Numbered from the stretch's first letter, positions 37,817 to 50,762 are shown. The stretch is 64,000 nt of DNA from Utricularia gibba (GCA_002189035.1 CM007991.1:1116001-1180000), one strand, 5' to 3'. Made by a program: numbers and translations. Notes: generated by a model not told the origin, from the letters alone.

Positions 37817-39466
37817 TTAGCATCTTTCCCATGAAGCCGGCTTGTAGTCCTGTAAGAGGAGCCTCCTGCTGCTGCCTTTCGTCTTCTGCAGGATAATGAC
37901 TGGGGTATGGTAGAAGCTGCGCGAAGAATCATTCCCCTCTGGCATCGCATCCTGCCAGATTCATCACATGCAATCCGAACTGATTAAGATGATCATGGAG
38001 GGATCGAAACTGCAAGGCACTTCACCTGGATTTAAATCCTATTCATACCCAGCTATTGAATTTTAGCAATCTTCCCCGAATTCTTCGTTGTCAAGAATCT
38101 CTAAATAGAGAAGGAAGGAGCAACTGGATTTAGAAGCAGTGCTGTTGACAGTTTGTTGCATGGATGGTATTTTATACAATACCTGGATTTCCGAGGGTAG
38201 GCTTTCTCCATGGAATCGTGAAGCTCAGTCGTGGTCTAAAATAATTTTTGTACCTCTCTTTCCACCATGCATCAGATGGCTCCTCTCCCCCTCCAAGGCT
38301 TTTTTTGTGTGTTATGTTATACACGTCCGTCCCCGAAGATCTCCTGTCGCCAAAATATCTTTTCATTCTCATACTTTTTTCCTTTTCAGGAATTCTAAAG
38401 ACTGCCAGAGAAAATGTTAGTGATTGAAAAGCACCGAGAGGGCCAAAGCAACCATAGCAGAAAAAAAATCATTCTTTGCACTGAAGAAAGACAAATGCTC
38501 CTCATAAAGACAATGTTTTTAAGTAGCAAAGTCAGAACTATGGCTTTCTTACCCTCCATTTCAACCTGAGGCTTACTATTAGAGGATGCTTCCTGAGTTG
38601 TAAAGATCGACACTTACTCTGAATCGCCGCATCAACTCCTCTGCTTGAGCAGCATCTGTTTCGTCCCTGAACTCTTTCACTGAAACAAATTCAAAAATAG
38701 GTTAACGGAAAGTAGTTTCAATGGGCATAACCAAGGATTTTTTGTCTCTCTTGATATGTTTAGGTCCAAATCTCATCTACATCAACCAAAAAGAATACAA
38801 CCAATAAATGCTATGATTTCTGATCCGGATCCATGGAAATCAGTCCACTTACATTCACGACATGTATATGAAAATTTATACCAGATCAATGCACACAGAT
38901 GGCAGAACTGCAAATCATGCAATGGCCAATGATGAGGGAACGAACATGAAGTTGCATACAAAGAACCCGTTAACGCCATCCATCAAGAATCTGAATAATC
39001 GATACACTGATACGAATCCACGCATCAAGCTGGTAACTTACCTTGTCGAATAAACGGTTTTGTGATCTTGGCGATTAACAGAACAAACTGTGCTTATTGC
39101 TCATCAGGGTAAACAAAGTCCAGGGGCGGTAGCGGCCGTCCTTAGCGTATTAAACTGCATCCACAGATAATACCAATTACCGAAAGCTTGACCTTTTCCT
39201 CCTCCCACAAATAAAGATCGACTTTTTTATTGGAGAACAACAAAATTGAAACAAGCATCCGTACACACGTTTCAGAACTCTGAAATGGCCAATTGAACAC
39301 AACTTCCGCCGTCGAATGAAAAAAAAAAAACATCAATTAGGCGAGTGATATCAGATTAACATCCTGGATTCTGGCAACTTGAACTGACTGCTGGAGTGTT
39401 GCCATCTTGGTGTTGTTCGCATCCTAAGAAATCAATGCCGCGGGAGGCCAATTTGCTCCTCATCAT
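37817..39466 (-). CDS. Unrecognised small protein, four-exon model from phase-compatible splice sites
   Basis: Minus-strand exons 39466-39389, 39087-39042, 38679-38618 and 37951-37817 join in phase to about 106 residues. The three 3' exons are the better supported: FVLLIAKITKPFIRQ, VKEFRDETDAAQAEELMRRF and RDAMPEGNDSSRSFYHTPVI, with the last exon ending DYKPASWERC and TAA at 37819-37817. The first exon (MMRSKLASRGIDFL) is a guess: its phase fits, but other upstream exons are possible, including an open ATG frame near 40023. I do not recognise the family. There is no clear signal peptide, and the middle is helical and charged. It could be a small mitochondrial-type protein, but that is speculation. 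Confidence 0.4.
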
Positions 39467-40550
39467 TTAGCCGCATTCTTGGGGAACTGCGAGCCAAAGC
39501 AGAAAACAAAAATTGAGAATTAGGGCTCCCATCTCGCCTCCCAACATCAAACCAATGTTTGAAATAGAATTTCGAATTCGTTAAAATTCCCGATTTTAGA
39601 TTTTTTAAAATAATACTAAATTTTCATTTTTGAATCAAATTCGAAATGTTTTTTTTTAATCTACAAAAGGAATGATAATCCAATCTTCAATTGGATACGT
39701 GATTTTTCTATTTGTGAATACCAAACGTTATTTTTATAAATAGAATTAGGATAATTTTTATATTGAATAATAGAGCATTAAAAAAATCCGCCTTCTTTAT
39801 TTCGGACCTAATTTGGAAATAGGCAGCAGCTCGAACTAAAAAAAGTGGGGCCCGGGTTCTGACAGAGCCCGGAAAATTTAGACGAGGTGGTTGACTGTCG
39901 TTGAACTGGGAAGCCCGCAAACTTTTCTTTTATTTCAATTCCTGTTGAAGGAGGACCGGCAGATGCCGCAGCCTGAGCAGCTGAACTTAACCTGCACACA
40001 ATGGAGCCCAAAATCTGCATCATTTTGTCAAGCAGTTATTCCTAATCACTGTGAATCAGCTTTGAATGGAAACCCATGGTTGCAAGTTATGGGTTTGATT
40101 TCGAAAATTTTAAACAAAAACGGATTGTTGATTGAATGAGTAATCGGAAAATCGAACTGATACTATGTTTGGGTTAGTTCTCGTTGTGTATTTGTTATCC
40201 ATGGAGGTGTTTTATAGGTAGAAAGCCAGTTGGGATTGAGAAGAAAGACATGGGGTTTCTTTTGGAGTAAATTCTCCTACAAATGACAGTGGTTTCATGA
40301 CATGGAGGCATGTTGATAGCCAGGGAAGCATGGGGGAAATCTGCCATGTACCTTTCAGACAACTAAGCAATAGCATTACCAGCCAAAAAGGGAACTTGCA
40401 GCAACCAGATATCAGATAGTAAATTTATGTTTTCACCCTCCTTGGAGTTGCAGACTTGAGCATTTTTTTCTCCTTGTCTTCTGCCAAATGGAAAAATAGA
40501 GAAGAAGTGGTGAGGCAATCTGCACATCTTGTGACCATTGAATGAACTGA
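39467..40550. other. Intergenic region
   Basis: An AT-rich block at about 39540-39800 and a GC-richer stretch at 39840-40030. A minus-strand open frame beginning MMQILGSIVCRLSS at 40023 resembles a mitochondrial presequence, but I could not connect it to downstream exons. The right end is GRF 3' flank. Confidence 0.4.
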
Positions 40551-41516
40551 TTACCATTTTGGATTCATGAAGAAATCATGCATGGGGTTTGACAGATGAG
40601 CGGCTTCATCTTCATGGCTGTCTTTTGATCCCCAGTCATCAAGAAAATGGTGCATCACTTTCTTGGGCTGCTGCTCATCTCTCCCCACGAAGGGCATATC
40701 GAAGCTGTACGGGTGATGCTGTTGTTGGTCGTTCTTTTGAGGAATATGGTCGTGAATCGTCATCCCATAAGAAGAGTTTTGAATGGTCTGGGACAGTGCC
40801 AGTTTCCAAGAAAAGTCATTCTCTGCTCTTCTCATGGTCCCAGAATTTGAACTGCTACTCCCACTCTCACACAGCAATGAATGCTGCTCCTCACATGTTC
40901 CTCTGTTTCTTCTGTTTCATATTTCACATAAAAACAGGCATTGAAGCAAGAAAACCAAAAAGGAATAATCATCACCTGAAGTCGTGGGTAGGTGTGGATA
41001 TGGATGAATTGAGAAGGAGGGAATCCGATGCTCGAGGCTGAGACAAAACTTCCACAGGCTTTCTTGAACGGTTTCTTCCTCGATGCATGTGTCTTTCGCA
41101 GTACTTGGAATCTGGGTACACTTCTTTTGAGCACCTCCATTTCTTACCGTCAGTTCTTCTGCACCTCCCTGGCTCCGGGTCTATCTTTCTGCCTAATCCC
41201 ATGTGAAAGTTGCCACTCCATCCAACTGCAAAACCAAAGAAACAATTTTTTTTTCCACTGCTTCAAAGAGACTCAAAGAAAGGAAGGGAGTCGAGGTTGA
41301 GGAAATACTGGTTTGGTGCTGGGGTTGTGGGAGGAGGAACTTGGAGGATATTGAGGAATCTAAGCTTCTTCGAATGGTGAAGAGGAGATCTGGAGGAATA
41401 GGCATCCCAGAAATAAGATACTTGTAAACAAGAGCTTGGTGTTCAAGCTCTTGCCATTGGGAAGTAGTGAAGGGGTGCTTGCCTCTTCCTGCTAAACCTG
41501 CACTCATCATCATCAT
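40551..41516 (-). CDS. GRF: Growth-regulating factor (GRF) transcription factor with miR396 site
   Basis: Three minus-strand exons (41516-41309, 41225-40976, 40911-40551) give about 272 residues. The last acceptor could also be at 40903, shortening the protein by three residues in frame. GRFs pair with GIF coactivators to drive cell proliferation in leaves. Visible: QLQ domain at about residues 14-48 ([19 protein letters not shown]), then WRC domain at about 85-125 ([38 protein letters not shown]) with its C-C-C-H zinc ligands. The C-terminus is short and ends [10 protein letters not shown]...HDFFMNPKW, recalling the GRF5/6 group. The start has four consecutive ATG codons (41516-41505); I took the first. 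Confidence 0.92.
41050..41071 (-). promoter_or_regulatory. miR396 target site in GRF coding sequence
   Basis: The mRNA strand reads CCGTTCAAGAAAGC then CTGTGGAA, the canonical bulged miR396 site at the end of the WRC domain. It codes for part of NRSRKPVE. miR396 repression of GRFs at this site is established across seed plants. Confidence 0.95.
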
Positions 41517-43246
41517 ATACCAACACAAACACCAGAGGAGGAAGAACAAGAAGAAGAGAGGCTAGAGGGCAAGGGAAGTGGTAAATGCAAATGCATTGTG
41601 TTAGCTGCAGAGTTAGGTTTATTTAATTCAGGGAGCAGGCCATTTTGGGTTTGTGGGGTTGAAATGAAATTGTGGAAGAATTATCCCAAGCTTTCAAACC
41701 ACACTGGCCTGTGTTCTCTCTTTTTTGTGTTGAATCCGCTGCTTCTCTTTCACTCACACACACGCAGTTGCAGAGCCATTATGAGCACTGCTACTTTGCC
41801 TCTGTGACTGCGAACTGGCAAGTGGCAGGCGCCTGTCTCTGACTAGAAACATACGGAAATCTATAAAAGCTCAGTATGTGGGAACAAGGAGACCCCCTCT
41901 TTTCTATTGTCTTCATAAATGCAAGGGAAGCTCTACCCCTCAATCCCTCTCCTTATCCTTTCACAATTCACAGCCATAGATTTTATTGCAGCACTTGTAT
42001 CTTGATGGTCAAATAACATCAACACATGCTTCAAATATGACCATAAATTGTTAGGAATACCACTGTGACATGTCTAGAAGCAACCCAATTAGAGCACACG
42101 TGAATATAACTATTCTGACTACACACAAAAAGATTTATCAGATGGTATTGGACCATGTTGGCTGGCTATACACAAGAATCACCAACATACTTTGCTTTTC
42201 GAGGCAGTAGCCTAAACAAACACCAGATGCAAAGAAAGAAACTCCTTGCCTGCAAGCTGTATAGGAGTGGCGTTCCTTGGGTAGGCGTGAAGCATGAGAA
42301 AAGTGTACGGCCTCACCACTTTCCAGGCAAGCCACTTTGCTCTTTTCAGTGTTTCTTCGCTTCTTTATCGGGAGACCTGTGGCCTGCTATGCTATACTCT
42401 AGCTTTCTGGGATTCGGCCGAAAGGAGCAAGTATTCTGTTCTGGGGATTAGTTTGGGAGAATAGGAAAGTGTTAGAAGTGTATTCCTTTTAACAGAAAAT
42501 TAGAAAAGATTAACAGCAGCACATATGTTGTTCGAACAAAAAATTCCTCTGCAGGACAGTTAAAAGATCACAAAGATAGGCTCAGCATTTCTCGTAAGAG
42601 AGTCTGGTTGGCTGCAGCAGAAACAGGTGATTGATCTCTATGCCATCTGACCTTCAGCTTACTTTCTCTTTTCATCACCAAACGTGTCCTTTAAATGGTC
42701 CCCAAGTCTGCAAGACTGGGTGTTTTTCCTTGGTGTTAAAATTCAGTCAAGCATATCTTCAAAGTAAAGTACTGTTAACATCCATCAAATTGAGCCACAT
42801 TATGAAAAAGAGAATTGGATTGAATTTTGAGTGTTCATTGCTGTAGAATGCAATACAATGTACATGAGCACAGTTGCATGAGGGAACACAACAAATAGAA
42901 AAATAAACCAACACCACCAGCCTCCAATGCATGAATTGGGGTGCCCGTACATAGTTTAACTGACTTTCCCATATAAGCAAGCAGTCCTTTTGTATCAACT
43001 CTACATGTACTATGATTCTGAAGACCAACTTATCAAAACAACAACACAAAACAAGCACTTAGATCTTCCCTTCCAACTGAAAGGGAGAACTCCAAATGGA
43101 TCTGTACGAAGATTTCATTAATCAATCGTTGTGTGCAACTCCATAACAAAAAACCGAGACCTGTGATTGATCCATCGAGGCTGAAAAGAATAAATATTCG
43201 AACCTTGGGAGATTGAAGCGGGAGTAGGATTCGAAAATTGATCTAT
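41517..43246. other. GRF upstream region and 3' flank of the TMEM192-like gene
   Basis: 1.7 kb without a recognisable coding exon. A plus-strand CTATAAAAGC at about 41870 resembles a TATA box but has no gene behind it that I can identify. Short frames at 42155-42451 and 42631-42846 show no domain. Confidence 0.4.
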
Positions 43247-46001
43247 CTACAGTGACGTTGAGTCTATAGGGTCTTGCCCTAATCCAGACTTCAGTCTGTT
43301 CACTTTCTTCTGGAGTTCCAGTGTTGATAAACGTTCTATCTCCAAGGCACGCTCAAGCTTTTACACAAGACACAATAGATTAACAATACATAACAAACTT
43401 TATTTATAAATTCTTCCAGGGTAATAAGAAAAAAGTAAATAGAAACGAGAAAAATGTACCAACCAACCTTGGCAGCTCTCGTACTCCATTCCCCTAATAT
43501 CGCTCTGAGCCTTTCGTTTTCATCAACATACTATGTCATCAATAAGCGAGAATAAGAAAAATCATCAAATACTGGAAAAAAAACAACTAGTAGAAAAAGT
43601 GGAGCGAGGTTGAGGAATTCACCGGACGGCAATTTCAAACAAAGATACCATCGCCCATGTACCTGAGTGTTCATTGAGTGGTAACGCTGAATCTCGGAGT
43701 CCCTCTCGGTGATCAGTGAACGAGCAAGTTTTAGCTCAGATTGCAGTTGGTTCATCTGCGAGGATGAGAATTTTCAGCATGCAGCAAAACAAAGATAAGC
43801 AGTGCCAAAAGATAGCATACCTCTGCTGAAAGCGTGCGTAGCTCCTGGTCACGAATGGACAGTAAGTGTGCTAGGTCAACCTATCAAGGGCCAAAAGATA
43901 GTTATCGTTCAATCTGGTTTGTGGGGAAAATTAGACGATGGATCCAGCAAAGAACATTACTACCTCTGGAGTGCTCCCACCGTTGGCTCTTTGGTACTTG
44001 CTCAAGCATTCTTGCAACCTAAGAATCTACAGAGATCATTCGCACATTATTCACAAACAAAATATTGTTCATCATACACAATCTACTACAAATAATCACT
44101 TGAGGAGTCGGGAAAAATATATATGTGTGCATCATGCTTCGAAGAATGCAGTACACATTCACTGATCGCGTTACCTCCTCACTTAAAAAGTGAATATTTT
44201 CCTTCTGATACTGCAGCAAGGACATCTGTTGATCACAGAGCCGACCTCTGTCATGATATCTATCACAGAGGATAAATATATACATGCATTAACCTCTTCA
44301 TAAGATGATAAACAGAAACTTAGAATACAAATCTAAGAGTTTGGAGCACCAATGTGGCAGTTACCTCAATTCTTCTGGAGTGCTCGACGTTTGAAGGGGT
44401 GAGTATAGGGAGTTCAAAACATCAGGCTCAGAATCCAATGAGTTGTAACTTTGCACATACCCTACAGTGACAACTTTACCCCTTACCACATAGCCTCAGT
44501 GACCACATACTTTTTTGTGCTCTAAGCAACAAACTTAAGTCAAGTCAGATTCAGTAGCTGAATCCTAAATCAAAATACCATTGTACTACATTACCGACTC
44601 TGATAAGAGAATTTACCAATATAGATGCTCATGAAAAATCCAGCGAAGACTGCCTCAATAAGCATGATTATTCTGCAGAAAAGCCAATCCTCGAAGGTCA
44701 TCAAATTTAAAGAATTCTCGGACATTATTAAAAACTGAATGAACAGAGACATATTTGATGGAAGTTTGAATACTAATCAGATATATCTAACCTGAGCATC
44801 ATGGAAATTGAAAGAATTCCAAAGTGGGGTTCCCAAGCCATGACAAGAAGCATTAGAGCAGTCCCTAAATTCGTGCAACAAAAACCAGTTGAATGAGCTA
44901 TCCAGCATTTCAATGTTACGATGCAGCAAGACTATGCCAGAAGTAAAATGCGCTCACCATATGCAAACGTTAGAAATGGTAAGCGAATTATATGTTTCAG
45001 CTTTTGACTGAAAGCATAGTATCCCTACAGAATTAGAAGTGTCAGCTGACCATAAAATAAGAAGATCTGTAATTCAAAAAAATAAGTAATCCAGATCACC
45101 TATAAATATCCAACAAAAAAGCAGCTCTCATGTGCAATACCATAACAGGATTCCATGAACTAAATTAAACATTTGGCAATGGGCACACATTCTATAGGAA
45201 CAAATTATATGGAACATTTATGCAATTACCTGCAGTCGTATCTTTTGAGCTTGGTAGACCATGTATTGTTGAAATACTCCTGTAGATTTAAAGACCTAAC
45301 CCTTAGCAATGATCGCATCTTATCAAAGTTCAAATTTACAAGCGCATTTGGTGAAGACATAATCAACACATCATAAGACAAGACCCTAGACGATTTTATT
45401 CTAAAGGAATCATTTGCCAAATGAAAATAGGAAGACGCATGTCTGGATACATAAGAGCCATCAAATCAACAATGAGTAAGAATCATCATCTCATATGCAT
45501 TATATACAAGGTCCATCAGGGTTTAAACCAATAAGGAAAAGAAGATGGGGAATTTACAGTGTTCGGTGACCTGTAATAATTAAAAGAAGAACATCACAAG
45601 CACAGAGTATCAGAGCAAGTTCTTCGAAAGATTGAAGTATCCATGTGGCTCCCCCAGCAATAACTGCATAGCCTGCCTAGAATGACGCATTATATTAAAC
45701 AGAATCGTCAGAAAACGACGACCACAGAGATGCACACCCATGAAAATTACATGCCAGTAGAAGGCAGTAAAAGAAGCTCCCAATGACCCGCGTTCGCCTC
45801 CGATGGCCAATCAAAGGAGCATCTTGCATAATGTCAAGAAACCTACATGAATATAAGTCAAGGAAAAAAATCACCCACAGAATGCAAAATTGCGGAACCT
45901 CTAAAAGCACAATCTTGCCATCATTCGGGAACAATGAACTCTTACAGTTCGGCTTCATTAGGGGATGCAACGAACGAAGAGGACGGCCTTTCCGCTGACA
46001 T
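43247..46001 (-). CDS. TMEM192-like membrane protein with a C-terminal coiled coil (FIP1-like)
   Basis: Fourteen minus-strand exons keep frame throughout: 46001-45946, 45842-45751, 45672-45571, 45279-45230, 45024-44958, 44864-44792, 44672-44617, 44461-44365, 44259-44175, 44026-43964, 43880-43821, 43755-43663, 43530-43468, 43357-43247. They give about 355 residues. The N-terminal half has four hydrophobic segments (VIGSFFYCLLLACYAVI, LALILCACDVLLLIIT, LPFLTFAYGTALMLLVMAW, IIMLIEAVFAGFFMSIYIG), as in the TMEM192 family. The C-terminal half is a long coiled coil (HLLSIRDQELRTLSAEMNQL, ITERDSEIQRYHSMNTQY, RALEIERLSTLELQKKV). Wording and length recall Arabidopsis FRIGIDA-interacting protein 1; that name is from memory and unchecked. 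The molecular function is unknown to me. Confidence 0.75.
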
Positions 46002-49000
46002 AATTGAAAAGTTGCTCCAATTTTTTCTAACTGCTCCTGCTAGTTCATGGATTTCGCAGCAAAATTGATGCACAGGTGTCTAGACCGAGAGCGTTAAGTT
46101 CCCGATGCATATCCCAGAATCCAACGGCCGAATTTCATTACTATCAACGACGGATGAGTACATAGAGCCAATCTCTCTCCAGTGAAGCCCAATACCGTGT
46201 AACCGGGCCCAATGTGTAGGATACCCAGACTACTCAACACCAAAATACTAGGCCTTGTCTCCAGAAATAATTTTTTTATTTAATTTTTAAAATCAATAAC
46301 TTTATTTCTAAAAAACTTTAGATAATTAATTTTTTATTCAATATAATAAATTTTTTAATAATATAAATTAAAAAGTACCTTTTCATTTTAATAAACCATT
46401 AGGAGCATTTTTTGAAAGAATAAATTTTTTCAGATTTTAAATCGTCAACAAATTGTAGACAAACCATTCATGTTTTGAAAGGTTAAATCGTGATTTAACT
46501 GTTTATTTTTTAAAAAAATTAATATTTTTCTTATTAAATTTATCATCATAAAAATTTAAGCAAACTTTGATTAAATTATAGACTTATAGTTGAATCATGA
46601 TTTATTTTTTTCTATTTTAAAATAATTCAATCATTCATTTAAAATGTAAAGCATCACTCCACCCAAAATGAGTGGCGAAGTCCCTGTGCTTATGTGTGGT
46701 ATTCATTCATTGTCTTGTATTCTAAAAATGCGGGATCATGCCTCATTCGTCGGCGGCAAGCAAGTGACGTGTACACTTCTTGTAGAGCTTCTAACAGGCC
46801 AAATACCGGTCGACCGGAGTGGCCGAAAAGAGGGCATCCCCGGGCGCAGTGGGCCCACAAATACCATCGCCTCTTAAATATCACATTAATTACAAATATG
46901 ACCACCTTTTCATTTTTCCCACACATCAACTTTAGAAAATTAAAATCAATTTTTAATAAATAAAAGACTTCTAAATCAACGACTGTACATAGCACACCCA
47001 ACAATGGGTTTTTTTAAAAATATCCACTGTATTTTTACTATGTGAGAAATCTACACACCCTCAGTACAAATTTTTGTACGTGATGTGTGAGATAGGGAGT
47101 GAGGGTGTATAGATTTCTAAACAGTTAATTAGTGTTTTGCATGTGTCATTGTTTTTTATTGGGATTTTATTAGAACTTTTGCTTTGCTTTGCAAATTACA
47201 TACTTTTTTACTTTTATTTGTAAAATACATTATGTTTATAAATTTGTTTGCAAAATAAAGGTATTTCAATTTTAAAATCATGTATAACATATTCAAAATT
47301 TTATAAAATACTTGTTATCATTTTTTAATCCATGATTTTCAAATGAATAAATGATAAACTTAATTACAAAAAATTTAAATATTTCCAGTTAATTTAAAAT
47401 GATATTGAACATGTATGGAAAATAATTAATAATTAAAAATTACTAAAAAATTGGATAATTGTAATAATTGATATACAATAAAAAATGTTATTAATTTCAA
47501 TATGATACTTGATTTTAATTATTTTGAAAATCATTTTAAAATACAAAAAAATATTTTTTATTACAATTTTGAGTGTGACATTTATTATTAAAATAAATGA
47601 ATAATAATATAAAAATTAATTATTAATTTTTATTTCGTAAATAACTTATCATTTATTATATTACATTTTTGTAAAATTTTTTAATTAATTTACTAGTATA
47701 GTTTTCTTTATATCATTATTAATAATAAATTTTACTATTTAATATAATTTTTGAAAACATTATACTTTAGATTCTTTTGTTTTTATGTAAAGATCATTGT
47801 ATTCAATATTCATATACATCAAAAAATAAGAATATATCCATTATGACGTTTTTTTATTTACAAAATAAAAAGTCTGGTATTTTGTAAATGAAAACTTAGA
47901 TTACATGTAATTTTCTAATAAAAAAAACTTATGGTATTTTGCAAATAAATGTAGTCTGACACACGCATTTACCAAATTTTGTCGATTTCTGAATCGCCCA
48001 CAACAACATAGTTTGTGTAAAGGGTAGAAAGGTAAAAACCCACACAGCGTCAGCCGGTTGAATTTGTCTCTAGCCGATAACTACACCATTTCCATTTCCT
48101 CCCCCTTGGGGACCAGACCGGACCGGACCGTACGGGTATCATCATTGAACCCTGGACAAAAGTGGCATGTAAAAGAGCATCTCCCGTCTTACCATTTCCA
48201 CTGCATGTGACCTTTTGTCCTTTGATTTGACCCACCGTCGGAATTTTTTCAAAGAAGAATATATAGAAAACACGTGGACGCATTATAAATTATTACCGTT
48301 TTTGCCTTGAAGTGTCACTAATTGAATGTGTTGTCGGTAAGAGCATGGGAGCCATGACCCGGCATGTTATTTGGTGTCATCAAGCAAGGGACAGTGAACC
48401 GGATAAGGGAGATGCATGGCCATGTCTACAAATTAAAGGCTTCATCCATCCCGTACACATTTATTGGTCTGAAAATGTAAGTAACATTTTTATTATCTTC
48501 TGCTAATAGGCGCGGACCACACGTGATGCCGCCTGCAGACGTGAGAGAGCCGGATTACATTTCCAAACGGGGGACACATACCTTTAAATATAAATATATA
48601 CGCATTTTACAAATACCAAATATTATCAATTAATACATATATATATATATATAAGTTAGCCTGTGGGACACCACATGTCAATGGATTTTCAAATCAGAAT
48701 CCAATGCACTTGAAATCAGTTTGAATAGATAAAATTCGGATTTTTTTTTGATTGAGATATAAATGTTTGTAATATTTATTTTAAAGATTCCTGAATCAAA
48801 GAATTGCAAAAGTCCCACTAACTTAGTATAAATCAACGATATATATTATCTAATAATTAATTCATATTACAACAAACAATTTCATATCGTGAATTAAAAA
48901 TGAAATAATTAAATATATCATAAATTATAAATCAATAGTAATGAATTGATAATATTCTTTTTTAATGTAATACACGTTTTTTTATATACTTGAATTTTAC

Positions 49001-49669
49001 GTATATTCACTTCATTCATTGAATTTTAATATAAAGAAAAAATTGTTGAGTAATAATTTTTAAATATTAAAAATTAACTTTTTTGAAATAGTGGAAATTA
49101 ATTATATAATAAAAAAATAATTTTGTAATTTTTCACAAATGGGAGACACTAATGAAGCCAAGAGCACATTTTAAAATACAACTTTATCAAAAACATTTTT
49201 TTAGAAACACACACCATCCAAATGTTCCGATGAATAATTTAATTTTTAATAATTGACACGTGACCTGTAACCTTTAAAAACCGATAATAAGGAAATGATT
49301 TTTTCCACTAATGCATCTTATGCTCCATGTGTTTTTTTTTATTTCAAAGGCATGATTGGTATCTAATCATGTCGCGAGGGGGCACTATAGAAGCCCAAAC
49401 AGCTAACTGTGCCGTGTTACAACGGCTAGTAGCTTGTGTGTGAATTATAAATAATAATTTTAATTTCGTATTAAAAAATTACTAGCCATTTTCATTTGAA
49501 ATTTCTTGCCTAATTTAGATAAAACAATTATTGATAAGGTGAATAAATTATTTAAGCCTGAAAAAGCAATTTCCTTTTTTCTTTTTTTGATTTTTGAAAA
49601 TTCTTGGTATTCGCTGCGACTCTGACCTAGCAGGGCTAGGTAGGCACCGGTTCTCGAGGAGGCAAAAAA
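46002..49669. other. Long AT-rich intergenic region
   Basis: 3.7 kb between the divergent TMEM192-like gene and the JAZ gene. Mostly AT-rich, with GC-richer islands at 46670-46870, 48000-48240 and 48500-48560. It contains a short inverted repeat at 47045-47118 and an AT dinucleotide run near 48636-48652. No coding exon, tRNA or intact transposon was recognised. Confidence 0.5.
47045..47118. repeat. Inverted repeat with 19-base arms
   Basis: Arms AGAAATCTACACACCCTCA (47045-47063) and its near-perfect reverse complement (47100-47118, 18 of 19 matching). The arms enclose a second perfect palindrome, GTACAAATTTTTGTAC (47064-47079). It looks like a miniature transposon remnant or a stable hairpin. 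No clear target-site duplication was se en next to the arms. Confidence 0.75.
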
Positions 49670-49675
49670 CACGTG
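49670..49675. promoter_or_regulatory. G-box upstream of the JAZ gene
   Basis: CACGTG, 135 bases before the ATG. MYC2-type factors bind G-boxes in JAZ promoters, giving feedback control. One hexamer alone is weak evidence, but the location is apt. Confidence 0.5.
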
Positions 49676-49809
49676 CTTTAGGAAGAGCTTCTTCTTCACG
49701 CCTAAAGTCACAATACATACAGAGGGAGATATACGCACACACCCAAGCGTCGGTTCGGTTGGTTCTAGGACGATACTTTTTCCACTCTCGAATTTCTTCC
49801 TTTTCATCC

Positions 49810-50762
49810 ATGGCCTCCGATGCTTTTGACGATTCTGGCCATTTCTCCGGCGGACGGCCTAAAACCTTCTCTCGAACGTGCTCCTTGTTGAGCAGATACT
49901 TGAAGGAGAAAGGAAACTTTGAAGAACTAACCCACGCTTTGAATCGGACCGCTGATTGTAAAGGTTTCTTTCATATTTTTCGTGTTTTTTGCTCTGGATT
50001 TCTTTCCGATTTCTCGCTCCGATGCCTGATTTGTTGAATCTGTGAATCCGCAGACCGATTTGAGACGATCGATTTTCTGCCGATGATGGAGAGATCTGCT
50101 CCAGTGGAGCCCTTCCCTGTTGAGTGGTAAATGACGTTTGGCTCCACGCTTGCCAAGAAACCTCTTGATTCATGCACGTGAAAGTTGAACGCCTTGTTGA
50201 GTAAATGACTTTTTTACTTTAAAAATCAGTGGTATCGGTAGCGGTGGGGAAATGCTCCTGCCAGATGCGGCCTCGATGACGATTTTTTACGCCGGCAGGG
50301 TCATAGTTATCGACGATTTGCCGGCAAGTGGAGCCGCAGAGATTTTGCAGTTGGCGGCCAGATCCAACGTAGCCCAGTCTCCGCCGCCAGAATCCGCTGC
50401 TGATTTCTTTCACACTTTCCATCCTCATGATTCTTGTGAGCCCTTGGTCACTTTCTCAAACTGCGCGGGTCAGGGAAAATAAAAGTTTAAAGCAATTTTC
50501 GGCTCCTCTGCTTGGTTTTGCAGGTTTACCCATGGCTAGGCAAAGATCAATAGTACAGTTCCTCAAGAAGAGAAAAGAGAGGTGAGGACCTCCTCCTCAA
50601 GCCATTTCCAATCCTATTCTAGGAATTCGTCTTTTAGATCTTCGGTTCACTTCCTTTGACGGCAGAATCATCGCAAATGTTGATGTGCACGGCGACCAAA
50701 CCAAGGCCCCCGCAGGCAAGAAAGGCAGATCTCATCTCTTCTCCGTTCAAGGTCGCAGATGA
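49810..50762 (+). CDS. JAZ: JAZ (TIFY) jasmonate signalling repressor
   Basis: Five exons (49810-49963, 50054-50126, 50230-50435, 50524-50581, 50666-50762) give about 195 residues. JAZ proteins repress MYC factors and are degraded through COI1 when jasmonoyl-isoleucine is present. Visible: an N-terminal CMID-like stretch (FSRTCSLLSRYLKEKGNF, residues about 20-37) as in JAZ1-type proteins, the TIFY/ZIM domain (MTIFYAGRVIVIDDLP, residues about 92-107), and the Jas motif LPMARQRSIVQFLKKRKERI. The degron begins LPMAR rather than the usual LPIAR. The last intron interrupts the Jas motif after KRKER, the conserved 'Jas intron' position; retaining it would stop translation at once. Confidence 0.93.

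Noticed and set aside
41869-41880. TATA-like CTATAAAAGC on the plus strand
   Set aside because: No gene follows on that strand; GRF lies on the other strand, so it is not assigned to a promoter.
46790-46860. GC-rich CCGGTCGACCGG palindrome considered as a regulatory or mobile-element site
   Set aside because: Short, single copy, with no matching partner or gene context.
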